Shown: piece after piece, positions 1 to 7,993 of the stretch | Layout: each line of letters starts with the position of its first letter | How positions within the stretch are numbered: the first letter of the stretch is position 1 | DNA from: a virus | Length of the DNA: 35,214 bases | IMG/VR virus record: IMGVR_UViG_3300032156_000046 | Location: 1 to 35,214 of that record | Direction: 5' to 3' (one strand) | Notes under the pieces: generated by a model | Seen by the model: the letters and a program-made list of their open reading frames with translations, nothing else | Databases searched by the model: none | What the model was told of the DNA's origin: nothing | Translations under genes and position numbers: made by a program

Positions 1-2
1 TT

Positions 3-143
3 GAGCGTGTCGAGGATGACGGCTCCGCTCTCAAGGAGAACATGACGCTGCAGACGCAGCTGATAAAGCAGATGGCCCACGTGCTCGAGAAGCTGTCCGA
101 ATGCGCTGTCCGGCAGGAAGCCAGCGAAAAGGCGAGGCGTTAG
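3..143 (+). CDS. C-terminal end of an unidentified gene (5' partial)
   Basis: An open frame enters from the left edge and ends at TAG 141-143, one base before the start of the small terminase gene. The 46 visible residues are charged and lack proline, with a heptad-like pattern around LIKQMAHVLEKLSE, so this is probably the helical or coiled-coil tail of a small protein. The tight spacing to the terminase gene suggests co-transcription with the packaging genes. No family can be named from this fragment, and its real start lies outside the window. Confidence 0.55.
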   Translation, partial: ERVEDDGSALKENMTLQTQLIKQMAHVLEKLSECAVRQEASEKARR

Positions 144-144
144 C

Positions 145-663
145 GTGGTTGCCAAGGGCGAGGGGCCGCTGACAGTACGGGAGATGAGGTTCGTCGAAGA
201 GTACCTCGTCGACCTGTGCGGCGCGGCCGCAGCGGTGCGTGCCGGTTACTCGCCCAAGAAGTCCAACGTCAGGGCCATGATGATACTGCGCCGGCCACGC
301 GTCAAGGCGGCGCTAAAGGAAGCGCAGGACGCCCGGTCCAAGCGGACCAGCATCACGGCCGAGCGCGTGCTCGAGGAGCTGGCCACCATCGCTTTTTCCG
401 ACGTGACGGCCTACCTCGAGCAGAGCAAGACGGGCACCAAGCTCAAGCGATTCGAGGACATGCCTGCCGGCGCGACCCGCGCCCTCGAGGGCGTGTCGGA
501 GAGCCGGGGCCCGCAGGGCGACCGGGTGACGGTCAAGCTGAACGACAAGCAGCGGGCGCTGGACAAACTCTGCGCTCACCTGGGCATCTGCAAGGAGCAG
601 CTCGACCTGTCGGGCAAGATGAAGGTGGACACCGAGCTAACCATCAAGGTCGTGAAGGTCTAG
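145..663 (+). CDS. terS: Terminase small subunit
   Basis: This 172-residue protein is the likely DNA-recognition subunit of the packaging motor. The N-terminal third looks like the helix-turn-helix region of the Terminase_2 family: LTVREMRFVEEYLVD followed by GAAAAVRAGYS, a typical pattern of these proteins. The central part (LEELATIAFSDVTAYLE) resembles the oligomerisation region that follows in many siphovirus small terminases, and a basic stretch ends the protein. The start is GTG 145, one base after the preceding stop, with a purine-rich AGGCGAGG just upstream. The gene lies directly before the large subunit with a one-base gap, the standard order. The family call is from sequence pattern; DNA binding is inferred. 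Confidence 0.88.
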   Translation: MVAKGEGPLTVREMRFVEEYLVDLCGAAAAVRAGYSPKKSNVRAMMILRRPRVKAALKEAQDARSKRTSITAERVLEELATIAFSDVTAYLEQSKTGTKLKRFEDMPAGATRALEGVSESRGPQGDRVTVKLNDKQRALDKLCAHLGICKEQLDLSGKMKVDTELTIKVVKV

Positions 664-664
664 G

Positions 665-1888
665 ATGGAAATAGTAGTCAGCTCCTCCTTCGAACCGCTG
701 CTCTGGGACGAGTCGCCCGTCCTGGTCATGTGCGGAGGGCGCGGCTCTGGCAAGTCCGAGTTCGCCGGCCGCAAGCTCTTCGTGCGCGGGGAAAAGGAGG
801 CCGGCCACCGGTTCCTGGTAGTGCGCAAGATACGGCGCACCTGCTCCGATTCGGTCGTGTTCCTCATCAAGCGCATCCTCGACGAAAACGGCGTGTCCTA
901 CGACTACAACAAGACCGACCACACCATCGTGGCCCATGGCCCGGCCGGCCCGTACGAGTTCGTATTCGTCGGCCTCGACGACCCGGAGAAAATCAAGTCG
1001 TTCACCGGCATGACGAGTGCCTGGATTGAGGAGGCCACGGAGCTTACGCGTGACGACTTCCTCAAGCTCGACCTGTGCCTGCGCGAGCCGGGCCCGAGCT
1101 ACCGTCAGATAATGCTCACCTTCAATCCGCAGGAGGTCGAGGCGCGGTGGCTCAAGGACGCGTTCTTCGGCGCGGCGCCGTACCCGGGCGCCCGCGTCCA
1201 CAACTCGACCATCGACGACAACCCGCTCAAGCGGCTGGACCCTAAGACCTGGGCGGCCTACGCTGGCAAGCTGGACGCGCTCAGGGACCAGGACGAGGCG
1301 CTGTGGAAGATAAGCCGCCTCGGCCTGTGGGCCGCCCGCTCTGGCCAGATTTTCAGCTGGGACGTCGCCGACCTGCCGAAGGACGCCAAGTTCGACGACG
1401 TGTTCCTCGGTGGCGACTTCGGCTACAGCGTCGACCCGTCCGGCCTGGTGCGCATCCACCGCAAGGCCGACGAGTTCTGGCTCGAGGAGCTGCTATACGC
1501 CAAGAACCTCACCAACCAGGACCTCAGCCGCGAAATGGAGCTGCTGGGGGTGCAGAGGCGGGAGCCCAGCTATTGGGACTCGGCCGAGCCCAAGTCAATC
1601 GAGGAGCTGCGGCGCCTGGGGTGGAATGCCGCGCCGGCGCAGAAGGGGCAGGACTCGGTGCGGGCGGGCATCGACTTCATCAAGTCAAAGAAAGTCCACA
1701 TCGTTACCGGCTCGCACAACCTGAAAAAGGAACACGACAGCTACTGCTGGCGCAAAGACCGGGGCGGGCAGCCCATGTCCGAGCCCGTGGCCTTCGACGA
1801 CCACCTTATGTCGGCCGTCCGCTACGGCATCTTCACGCGCTGCGCCAGGCCGCAGTCCAAAATCTGGACCATGAGGGCAGGAGTCTAA
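665..1888 (+). CDS. terL: Terminase large subunit (packaging ATPase-nuclease)
   Basis: This 407-residue protein is the motor that pumps DNA into the prohead and cuts the concatemer. The ATPase half has Walker A GGRGSGKS (residues 24-31) and a Walker B with catalytic Glu in AWIEEATEL (around 119-127). The RNase H-like nuclease half shows GGDFGYSVDPSG with Asp251, a second acidic site at YWDSAEP (Asp305) and a third at FDDHLMSAVRYG (Asp378/379). Length and motif spacing fit PBSX/Terminase_6-like large subunits. It starts one base after the small subunit and ends one base before the portal gene, so the packaging genes form a single transcription unit. All key residues are present; no truncation is seen. 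Confidence 0.95.
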   Translation: MEIVVSSSFEPLLWDESPVLVMCGGRGSGKSEFAGRKLFVRGEKEAGHRFLVVRKIRRTCSDSVVFLIKRILDENGVSYDYNKTDHTIVAHGPAGPYEFVFVGLDDPEKIKSFTGMTSAWIEEATELTRDDFLKLDLCLREPGPSYRQIMLTFNPQEVEARWLKDAFFGAAPYPGARVHNSTIDDNPLKRLDPKTWAAYAGKLDALRDQDEALWKISRLGLWAARSGQIFSWDVADLPKDAKFDDVFLGGDFGYSVDPSGLVRIHRKADEFWLEELLYAKNLTNQDLSREMELLGVQRREPSYWDSAEPKSIEELRRLGWNAAPAQKGQDSVRAGIDFIKSKKVHIVTGSHNLKKEHDSYCWRKDRGGQPMSEPVAFDDHLMSAVRYGIFTRCARPQSKIWTMRAGV

Positions 1889-1889
1889 C

Positions 1890-4580
1890 ATGGGGTGGGT
1901 AAACAAGCTGCTCCGCAAGGACAACCCGGCAAACCGGGCCGTGGTCGCGACCGTAACGCCCGGCCAACCTATCTGGACTAAGAAGGACTACGCCAAGCTC
2001 GCGGAGGCCGGCTATCAGAACGTGGCCGTGGTGTTCGCCTGCACTAAGACCATCGTGTCCACGGCCGCCCGCATCAACTGGGTTTTGTCCTCCGTCAAGG
2101 GGGGCAAGGAAATCTACGACAACCCGCTGCTCGACCTGCTGGCCCGGCCCAACCCTCGTGACAGCGGCTTCGTGTTCACCGAGAAGGTGCTGTCCTACGA
2201 GCTCCTGGCCGGCAACAGCTACGTCTACATGGCGAGCTCGGGCATGACCCGGCTGGAGGGCGGCAAGTACCCGCCCGCCTACCTGTACTCGTTGCGGCCC
2301 GACCGCATGCGGGCCATACCGGGCGACTGGCGCAACCCTATCGCCTATTGGGAGTACACGGCCGCCAGCCAAAAGGTGCCGTTCCGCACTGAGGACATCA
2401 TCCACCTGCTCGAGTTCCACCCGACCAACGACTGGTACGGCCTCTCGCGCCTCGAGGTGTCGGCCCGCGACATCGACATCTCGAACCAGGCCAAGAGCTG
2501 GAACAAGTCGCTGCTCCAGAACTTCATGACGCCGGCCGGCATGATGAACTTCAAGATGGGCCTGGCGCCGGAGCAAAAAGAGGAGTTCCGCAAGGAGGTC
2601 GACCAGGTCAACGCCGGGCCCGAGAACGCCGGCAAGTGGATTATCACCGAGGGCGAGTCGAGCTGGACGCAGATGTCCATGAACCCGAAGGACATCGACT
2701 GGCAGAACGGCCAAAAGTTCACGATGCGCCAGATTTGCTCGGTAATGGGCGTGCCGTCCATGCTGCTCGGCGATACCGAGGCCACGACCTACAACAACTA
2801 CAAGGAGGCGCGGCGGGCGCTGTACGAGGAGACCATCCTGCCGCTCATGGACACCTACACGGACGAGCTAAATGCCCGGCTGGTGCCGTTGTTCGGTAAG
2901 GGCCTGCGGCTCGACTACGACCGCGACGCCATCGAGGCGCTACAGGAGGACCGGGGCGCTAAGTACGCCTACCTGTCCGTGGCCGACTGGCTGACCATCA
3001 ACGACAAGCGCGAGGCGACAGGGTACGAACCGCTCACCGAAGGCGACACGTTGTTCGTGCCCATAACCAACGTGCCGCTCGACCAGGCCGTGGCAGAGCC
3101 GGAGCCGATTCCTGATGCGCTGATACCCGGCGCGGGCGGGGGCGGCCAGGACGATGAAGAGGACGAGGACGACGAGGAGCCCGTGCAGCCGGCCAAGCGA
3201 AGAAAAAGGAAGAGCGCCGGAGTGCGGGCCATCAAGGCCCTCCGCAAGTCGTTCTGGACCGACAACAACAGGCGGGCCAAGCTGTGGGACGCCTTCGATG
3301 TCAGGACCCGGGCCCGGTCCAAGAGCTTCAATGCCATGGCCGTCCGGTACATGATGAAGCAGGCCGACGAGATAAGGGACCGCGTCAAGCGGTACCCGAC
3401 CGTGGGAGCCATCTCGGCCCAGGACCTGGTCGACGTCAAGGCCGAGTCGGAGCGTTACGTCAAGACGTTCAAGCCGTGGTACGTCGACCACGCGCTGCGC
3501 TCTGGCCAGGCCGGTCTGTCGGCGACCAGGGGCGAGATACTGGACGAGTCCAAGGTCGAGGGCCCGCTGACAGCCAAGGCCAAGCCGCCCAAGTGGATGT
3601 TCAACCTCACGCCGTCGCGGGAGGAAGAGCTCCAGCGCATGGTGTTCAACTCGGGCACCAAGGTCAACGAGTCGCTCATCAGCATCGTCTACGACACGCT
3701 CCAGGCGGCCAAGGACAGCAACGCCACCATCGACCATTTCGCCCAGCAGATTTGGGAGCAGGTCGACGAGTTCTCGCCCAACCGGGCCCGGCTGTGGGCC
3801 GAGACAGAGTCCGTCAAGGTCGACAACTGGGGCATGCTCGAGGGCTACAAGGACTCGGAGTTCGTGGAGCTCAAGGGCTGGAACTGCCAGATGCTCGACA
3901 CCTCGAGGGAGGAGCACATCATGGCAGACGGCGAGGAAGTGCCGCTCGACGAGCCGTTCGTGAAGACCGGCGAAGAGATGATGCACCCGGGCGACCCTGC
4001 TGGTTCTGCCGGCAACGTCTGCCGCTGTCGCTGCTCGATGTACCCGGTAGTCAGGCAGGATGACCTGGACGCCCGGGCGCCGGCTGCGGAAGAGGCCGTC
4101 GAGTGGAAGCCGTCGATGAGCCAGGACGAGGCCGACAAGTGGGCCAAGAACAGCGAAATCAAGGACGTGCTCAATCACAACACCAGCATGGCCTCGCAGG
4201 TTGACCGCATTTCTAGGGAGGGCTTCATCGTTGGAAACGGTGACGCCTACGGCAAGGGCGTCTACATGAGCACCATCGAGGAGCGCGGCTACGGCGACAT
4301 GAACGTGCAGCTGCGCGTCAACGTCAAAAACCCGGCCCGGTACACCGAGGCCGTCTGGAACGACTCGGCCTCGTGGTGGGGCAACCTGCCCGACGCGCAG
4401 CGGGCCGCCATCGAGGGCAAATACGACTATTTCACCGGAGGCGCCAGGATAACCGAGTACCTCAAGAGCAAGGGCCACGACTCCGTCGTTATCCCGGCCG
4501 ACGTCTTTACCGGCGCGGACCGCAACTGGGTCGTAGTGTTCGACCCGAAGCAGGTAACGGTAGTGAAAGGTGGAAAGTGA
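1890..4580 (+). CDS. Portal protein fused to MuF head-morphogenesis domain and ADP-ribosyltransferase-like domain
   Basis: This 896-residue protein combines parts that are usually separate. Residues about 1-400 are an HK97/SPP1-like portal (QNVAVVFACTKTIV near the N terminus; GVPSMLLGD and NYKEARRALYEETILP in the wing and stem region), the dodecameric ring through which DNA enters the head. An acidic then basic linker follows (around 418-442, DDEEDEDDEE then KRRKRK). Residues about 455-721 match the MuF/SPP1 gp7 type, with ARLWAETESVKVDNWGMLEG, HIMADGEEVPLDEPF and the closing CRCRC (711-715). The last 160 residues look like an ART-PolyVal ADP-ribosyltransferase: LNHNTS (761-766), YGKGVYMS (787-794) and WVVVFDPKQV (from 880), a candidate H/Y-type NAD site. 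ATG 1890 follows the terL stop by one base. The portal and MuF calls are strong; the ART call is pattern-based and activity is untested. Confidence 0.88.
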   Translation: MGWVNKLLRKDNPANRAVVATVTPGQPIWTKKDYAKLAEAGYQNVAVVFACTKTIVSTAARINWVLSSVKGGKEIYDNPLLDLLARPNPRDSGFVFTEKVLSYELLAGNSYVYMASSGMTRLEGGKYPPAYLYSLRPDRMRAIPGDWRNPIAYWEYTAASQKVPFRTEDIIHLLEFHPTNDWYGLSRLEVSARDIDISNQAKSWNKSLLQNFMTPAGMMNFKMGLAPEQKEEFRKEVDQVNAGPENAGKWIITEGESSWTQMSMNPKDIDWQNGQKFTMRQICSVMGVPSMLLGDTEATTYNNYKEARRALYEETILPLMDTYTDELNARLVPLFGKGLRLDYDRDAIEALQEDRGAKYAYLSVADWLTINDKREATGYEPLTEGDTLFVPITNVPLDQAVAEPEPIPDALIPGAGGGGQDDEEDEDDEEPVQPAKRRKRKSAGVRAIKALRKSFWTDNNRRAKLWDAFDVRTRARSKSFNAMAVRYMMKQADEIRDRVKRYPTVGAISAQDLVDVKAESERYVKTFKPWYVDHALRSGQAGLSATRGEILDESKVEGPLTAKAKPPKWMFNLTPSREEELQRMVFNSGTKVNESLISIVYDTLQAAKDSNATIDHFAQQIWEQVDEFSPNRARLWAETESVKVDNWGMLEGYKDSEFVELKGWNCQMLDTSREEHIMADGEEVPLDEPFVKTGEEMMHPGDPAGSAGNVCRCRCSMYPVVRQDDLDARAPAAEEAVEWKPSMSQDEADKWAKNSEIKDVLNHNTSMASQVDRISREGFIVGNGDAYGKGVYMSTIEERGYGDMNVQLRVNVKNPARYTEAVWNDSASWWGNLPDAQRAAIEGKYDYFTGGARITEYLKSKGHDSVVIPADVFTGADRNWVVVFDPKQVTVVKGGK

Positions 4581-4786
4581 TGGACAAGATGGGCCCAGGC
4601 GACAGCTGCTGGGACTGCAAGCACCTGACGAGCAAACCGCACGGACGGCCGCCCGTCTTCTGCAAGGCGTTCCCAAAGGGCAGCGGCATCCCGTTCGTTA
4701 TCATGTCCGGCGAGGTATTCCACAACGCCCTGCTGGGCGGTGAAGTGGACAGCGTGTTCTTCGAGCGCAAGGACAAGGGGGCATGA
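4580..4786 (+). CDS. Small cysteine-containing phage protein of the CKAFPxGIP type
   Basis: A 68-residue protein whose start ATG overlaps the stop of the portal-MuF gene (TGATG at 4578-4582). It has CWDCKHL near the N terminus, then FCKAFPKGSGIPFVIMSGEVFH, read here in two parts. The C-x-x-C, C-K-A-F-P and G-I-P ... I-x-x-G ... H pattern is familiar from small proteins encoded next to MuF-type genes in many phages, where no function is established. The three cysteines and a histidine could hold a metal ion. Its position between portal-MuF and the protease suggests a role in head assembly, but that is inference. Confidence 0.75.
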   Translation: MDKMGPGDSCWDCKHLTSKPHGRPPVFCKAFPKGSGIPFVIMSGEVFHNALLGGEVDSVFFERKDKGA

Positions 4787-5415
4787 CCATGAAAAAGACC
4801 GAGACCAAGGACTTCAAGTTCACCCTGGAGAGCATGGATGAGGGTACCGGCACGTTCACCGGCTACGCGTCCGTGTTCGGGGTCGTCGACTCCTACGGCG
4901 ACACCGTCATGGCCGGCGCCTTCAAGCGCACCATCAAGAACAACAAGGGCAAGGGCTGGCCCATGCTGTGGTCGCACAAGGTGGACGAGCCCATCGGCCT
5001 CATCACCGGCGAGGAGGACGAGCGCGGCCTGAAGGTCAAGGGCGCGTTCAACCTCGAGGACCCGCTGGCCCTCCGCATCCGGTCGCACATGAAGCAGGGC
5101 TCGGTGACGGGCCTGTCCATCGGCTATCAGACCATGGTGGAGGAGATGGACAAGGAGTCGAACACGCGCAAGCTCAAGGAAATCAAGCTGTGGGAAATCA
5201 GCCCGGTCGTGTTCCCGGCCTGCGACCCCGCCCGCGTCGAGGACGTCAAAGGCCTCGACACGGAGGGGGAGCCCACAGAAAAACGCAACGACGGCAAGGC
5301 ACAGCTGGGCGGGGACCCGGGCAAGCCCACTCCCCAGAGCGACACGGACAAGCTCCACTCGTTCATCGTCCTCGAGACGGCCCGCGTGCTCAAGCATCGT
5401 AATACCTGGCAGTGA
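4783..5415 (+). CDS. Prohead maturation protease (HK97 family)
   Basis: This 210-residue serine protease is expected to cleave the capsid scaffold region during head maturation. Its N-terminal part has the family pattern FTGYASVFGVVDSYGDTV and then AFKRTIKN. The catalytic His is His65 in MLWSHKVDEPIG and the nucleophile Ser112 in GSVTGLSIGY, both correctly spaced for Peptidase_U35. The C-terminal 50 residues are low-complexity and charged, as is usual. ATG 4783 overlaps the preceding stop (ATGA), and the next gene is the major capsid protein, the normal order for HK97-type heads. No separate scaffold gene is visible, in agreement with a scaffold delta domain inside the capsid protein. Confidence 0.93.
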   Translation: MTMKKTETKDFKFTLESMDEGTGTFTGYASVFGVVDSYGDTVMAGAFKRTIKNNKGKGWPMLWSHKVDEPIGLITGEEDERGLKVKGAFNLEDPLALRIRSHMKQGSVTGLSIGYQTMVEEMDKESNTRKLKEIKLWEISPVVFPACDPARVEDVKGLDTEGEPTEKRNDGKAQLGGDPGKPTPQSDTDKLHSFIVLETARVLKHRNTWQ

Positions 5416-5430
5416 AAGAAAAGGAGCAAC

Positions 5431-6585
5431 ATGGAACAGGAACTCATCAAGCTCCAGGAGGAGAGCAACGGACTGCTCACTCAAATCCGGAGCAAGTACG
5501 AGGACCTCGAGAAGAGCCGCATCAGCAGAGGCGATTTCGACTCGTTCGTCGGAAACGTCAAGGGCCGGCTCGACGAGGTGGACAAGAACCTCGCCCTCCT
5601 GAGGACGCCCCCGTTGCCGATTCCGGGGGAGGGCAAGAGCGCAGACACGGAGTTCGAGGTCAAGACCTTCGACAAGTTCCTCCGTAAGGGCTGGGCCGTC
5701 CTGACCCCCGAGGAGCAGAAGGTCATGACCGTCAGCGACCAGACCACGGGTGGCTTCTTCGCGCCGGCCGAGTGGACGGCCGAGCTCATCAAGGGCGTGG
5801 TCGAATACTCGCCCATCCGCACGGTCGCCCGGGTCGTTCAGACCTCGGCGCGGTCCAAGCAGTGGCCCAAGAAGACCACCAGCGCGGCCGCCGCGTGGGT
5901 CGCCGAAATCGGCTCCCGCGCCGAGACCACCAATCCGGCCTTTGGCCTCGAGGACATTCCGGTCCACGAGATGTACGCCATGGCCAAGGTGTCCAAGCAG
6001 GACATCGAGGACGCCAAGTTCGACCTTCTCGGTTTCCTCCGCGAGGAGTTCGCCGAGCAGTTCGGAGTCACCGAGGGCACGGCGTTCGTGTCGGGCACTG
6101 CAATCGGCAAGCCGCAGGGCATCCTGGTCAACCCCAGCGTCACCGGCTACACCGGCGTGGGCACCAGCTCCAAAATCGACGCCGACGACCTAAAGCGCGT
6201 CCTCTACGCGCTGCTGGACGTGTACGCCAAGCAGGCCACCTGGCTCTGGAAGCGCAGCTCGACGCTGGCCATTTCGCTCCTCAAGGACGCGACGGCCGGC
6301 TACTACGTCTGGCAGCCCGGCCTGCAGCTGGGCTCGCCGGCCAACGTTCTCGGCCTGCCGTACCTCGAGTGCGTGGACATGCCCGCAGAGGGCAGCTCGG
6401 CCAAGGCGGTCGTGGTCGGAGACTTCCGGCGCGGCTACATCATCGTGGACCGCCTCGACATCGAGGTCATGGACGACCCCTACTCGTCCAAGTCCACGGG
6501 CTGCGTCGAGTTCAGCGCCCGCAAGCGTGTCGGCGGTCAGGTCGTCCTGGCCGAGGCCATCAAGGTTCTCACGCTGAAGGCGTAA
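5431..6585 (+). CDS. Major capsid protein (HK97 fold)
   Basis: This 384-residue protein builds the icosahedral shell. Residues about 1-65 are predicted coiled coil (LIKLQEESNGLLTQIRSKYE and similar), matching the delta scaffold domain that the upstream protease removes; cleavage near the proline-rich RTPPLPIPGEGKS (58-70) is plausible. The rest follows the HK97 pattern: VSDQTTGGFFAPAEW, SPIRTVARVVQT, AWVAEIG, MAKVSKQDIEDA, GTAIGKPQGIL, and C-terminal VLAEAIKVLTLKA. The ribosome-binding site is AAGGAGC upstream of ATG 5431. A terminator-like hairpin lies after the next gene, which may help give these head genes high expression. Confidence 0.95.
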   Translation: MEQELIKLQEESNGLLTQIRSKYEDLEKSRISRGDFDSFVGNVKGRLDEVDKNLALLRTPPLPIPGEGKSADTEFEVKTFDKFLRKGWAVLTPEEQKVMTVSDQTTGGFFAPAEWTAELIKGVVEYSPIRTVARVVQTSARSKQWPKKTTSAAAAWVAEIGSRAETTNPAFGLEDIPVHEMYAMAKVSKQDIEDAKFDLLGFLREEFAEQFGVTEGTAFVSGTAIGKPQGILVNPSVTGYTGVGTSSKIDADDLKRVLYALLDVYAKQATWLWKRSSTLAISLLKDATAGYYVWQPGLQLGSPANVLGLPYLECVDMPAEGSSAKAVVVGDFRRGYIIVDRLDIEVMDDPYSSKSTGCVEFSARKRVGGQVVLAEAIKVLTLKA

Positions 6586-6598
6586 CAGAGAGGACAAC

Positions 6599-7033
6599 AT
6601 GAAGAGCTTAATTTCCGACGTCCTTCCCGTTCACAGCCTCGTCCCCATCCTGGGCAACACCACGGCCGAGGGCACGGGCCTGGCGGTCGACCTTCAAAAC
6701 TTCGAAGGCGCCCTCATGCTGGCGTGCCTCGGCGATTCGGGCGACACGCTGTCCGGTTCACTCTACTGGACGGTGCAGTTCCAGCACAGCGACACGACCA
6801 CGGCGGGCGACTTCGTCGACATCCCGGCGGCCGACCTCAAGGGAGGCGCCAACGCCATCGTCATCGATGCGCCGGCCGAGGACCAAATCGTCGTGGCCCG
6901 CTCCTACGTGGGCGCCAAGCGGTACGTCCGCATCCTGTTCACGCAGACGGGCACCCACACCAACGGCACGCCCATCGCGGGCGTCGTTGTCAAGTGCTTC
7001 CCCAGGCACGCGCCGCAGACGCAGGCAATCTGA
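6599..7033 (+). CDS. Probable head decoration or accessory capsid protein
   Basis: This 144-residue protein lies 13 bases after the capsid gene and before the terminator-like hairpin, so it probably shares the high-level capsid transcript. It is beta-rich, with alternating hydrophobic strands (FEGALMLACLGDSG, LYWTVQFQHSDTTTAGDF, KRYVRILFTQTGTHTNGTP). This layout, a DLxxFExAlm...f.i..SDd...f..i pattern, is common in small proteins next to phage major capsid genes that are often annotated as head or decoration proteins. No catalytic motif is seen. The role is inferred from location and fold impression. Confidence 0.65.
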   Translation: MKSLISDVLPVHSLVPILGNTTAEGTGLAVDLQNFEGALMLACLGDSGDTLSGSLYWTVQFQHSDTTTAGDFVDIPAADLKGGANAIVIDAPAEDQIVVARSYVGAKRYVRILFTQTGTHTNGTPIAGVVVKCFPRHAPQTQAI

Positions 7034-7067
7034 CCCTGACAGATTAGGCAAGCAAGACATGCACGCA

Positions 7068-7103
7068 GGGAGGGGGCCCAGGGTCGGCCCCCTCCCTATC
7101 TTT
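7068..7103 (+). terminator. Terminator-like hairpin after the capsid genes
   Basis: A perfect 11-bp inverted repeat, GGGAGGGGGCC (7068-7078) and GGCCCCCTCCC (7086-7096), with a 7-base loop CAGGGTC, sits between the decoration gene and the next gene. It is followed by TATCTTT, a short and interrupted T tract. The stem is very stable, so it probably acts as a partial intrinsic terminator or as a 3' stabilising structure for the capsid mRNA rather than a full stop, because the downstream tail genes have no promoter of their own that I can see. Confidence 0.7.
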
Positions 7104-7117
7104 AGAAGGAGGCGGCC

Positions 7118-7420
7118 ATGAGAATCCGCTTAAACGTGGACTACAGCTACTATCCGGACGGCATCACGCTCAAGCACGTGAAGCAGGGCGACGTCGAGGA
7201 TGCGCCGGAGCAGGTGGCCCGGGTCCTGCTGGCTGACGGCAGAGCTCGCGAGGACAAGATGCTCGACTCCGCGCCGGCCGTGAAGGCGGACCCGAGGGAG
7301 GGTGCCCAGGTCCATCGCGGGCCCAACGTCACGCTCAAGGTCGAGCAGGGCACCAGCCCGTACGAGGTGCCTCCTCCAGGCGTAACCCCGAAAAAGCCCG
7401 TTCTGGCCAAGAAGAGATAG
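7118..7420 (+). CDS. Small head/neck-region protein, unknown function
   Basis: A 100-residue protein with a strong ribosome-binding site (AAGGAGG) before ATG 7118. The N-terminal half follows a pattern seen in small phage head-tail region proteins: a strand with a YxxGxxxK element, then DAPEQVARVLLADGRARE, where a helix ends in a glycine turn. The C-terminal half is proline- and lysine-rich and probably disordered. It lies right after the terminator-like hairpin and before the connector gene. I recognise no defined family; a minor head or neck role is inferred from position only. Confidence 0.6.
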   Translation: MRIRLNVDYSYYPDGITLKHVKQGDVEDAPEQVARVLLADGRAREDKMLDSAPAVKADPREGAQVHRGPNVTLKVEQGTSPYEVPPPGVTPKKPVLAKKR

Positions 7421-7429
7421 GACACTACC

Positions 7430-7993
7430 GTGGCCATAGACGTCACAATCGCCGTAGTCACCAGGGACGAGGCCAAGGAGTTCCTGAAGAAAAAGGACGA
7501 TGACGACATCGTCATGCTGGACGCCATCATCAACGGCGTCTGCGAGTTCATCCGGGGGTTTACCGGTCGTGTGTTCCCATCGGCCACCTACACGGCCGTC
7601 AAGTACGACGGCAACGGGCGGCCCGACTTTTGGCTGCCCAACTACCCGGTGTCCGCGTTGACGTCGGTGCATGAGGACGACGTCCTGCTCACGCTCGACA
7701 CCGACCACTACGCCTACCTCGACACCGGCCGGCTCCGGCGCAACGGCGTGTGGACCACGACGCCGCAGGGCATCAAAGTCACGTACACGGCCGGATACTC
7801 CGTGGCGTCCATGCCCACGGACCTCAAGCTCGGCTGCCTGATTCAGGTGGCCGACTTCTGGCAGAAGTTCCAGCACAAGAGCTTCGGCGAGATTTCGCGC
7901 AGCTTGGCCTCGCAGAGCGTCACGGTCATGGAGCAGGACGTGCTGCCGGCCGTCAAGACGCTGCTGGCCCGCTATAGGAGAGCTAGGCCGTGA
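7430..7993 (+). CDS. Head-tail connector (HK97 gp6-like adaptor)
   Basis: This 187-residue protein is the likely adaptor ring that docks below the portal. It has the expected helix-strand-helix layout: an acidic N-terminal helix (DEAKEFLKKKDDDDIVMLDAI), CEFIRGFTGR, then the signature WLPNYPVSALTSVHEDD, followed by GIKVTYTAGYSVASMPTDLK and a long C-terminal helix ending LLARYRRARP. The YPV...v.s..v and VTYTAGY...P.dl motifs are typical of Phage_connect_1-like proteins. The start is GTG 7430, shortly after the previous stop; the end overlaps the next start (GTGA). Confidence 0.85.
   Translation: MAIDVTIAVVTRDEAKEFLKKKDDDDIVMLDAIINGVCEFIRGFTGRVFPSATYTAVKYDGNGRPDFWLPNYPVSALTSVHEDDVLLTLDTDHYAYLDTGRLRRNGVWTTTPQGIKVTYTAGYSVASMPTDLKLGCLIQVADFWQKFQHKSFGEISRSLASQSVTVMEQDVLPAVKTLLARYRRARP

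Noticed and set aside
2940-4676. Long open frame on the minus strand (578 codons), and similar ones at 644-1459, 4507-5967, 14693-15958 and 31814-33118
   Set aside because: They lie exactly opposite well-identified genes, lack ribosome-binding sites and read as arginine/valine/leucine-rich mirror sequence caused by high GC and G/C-ending codons.
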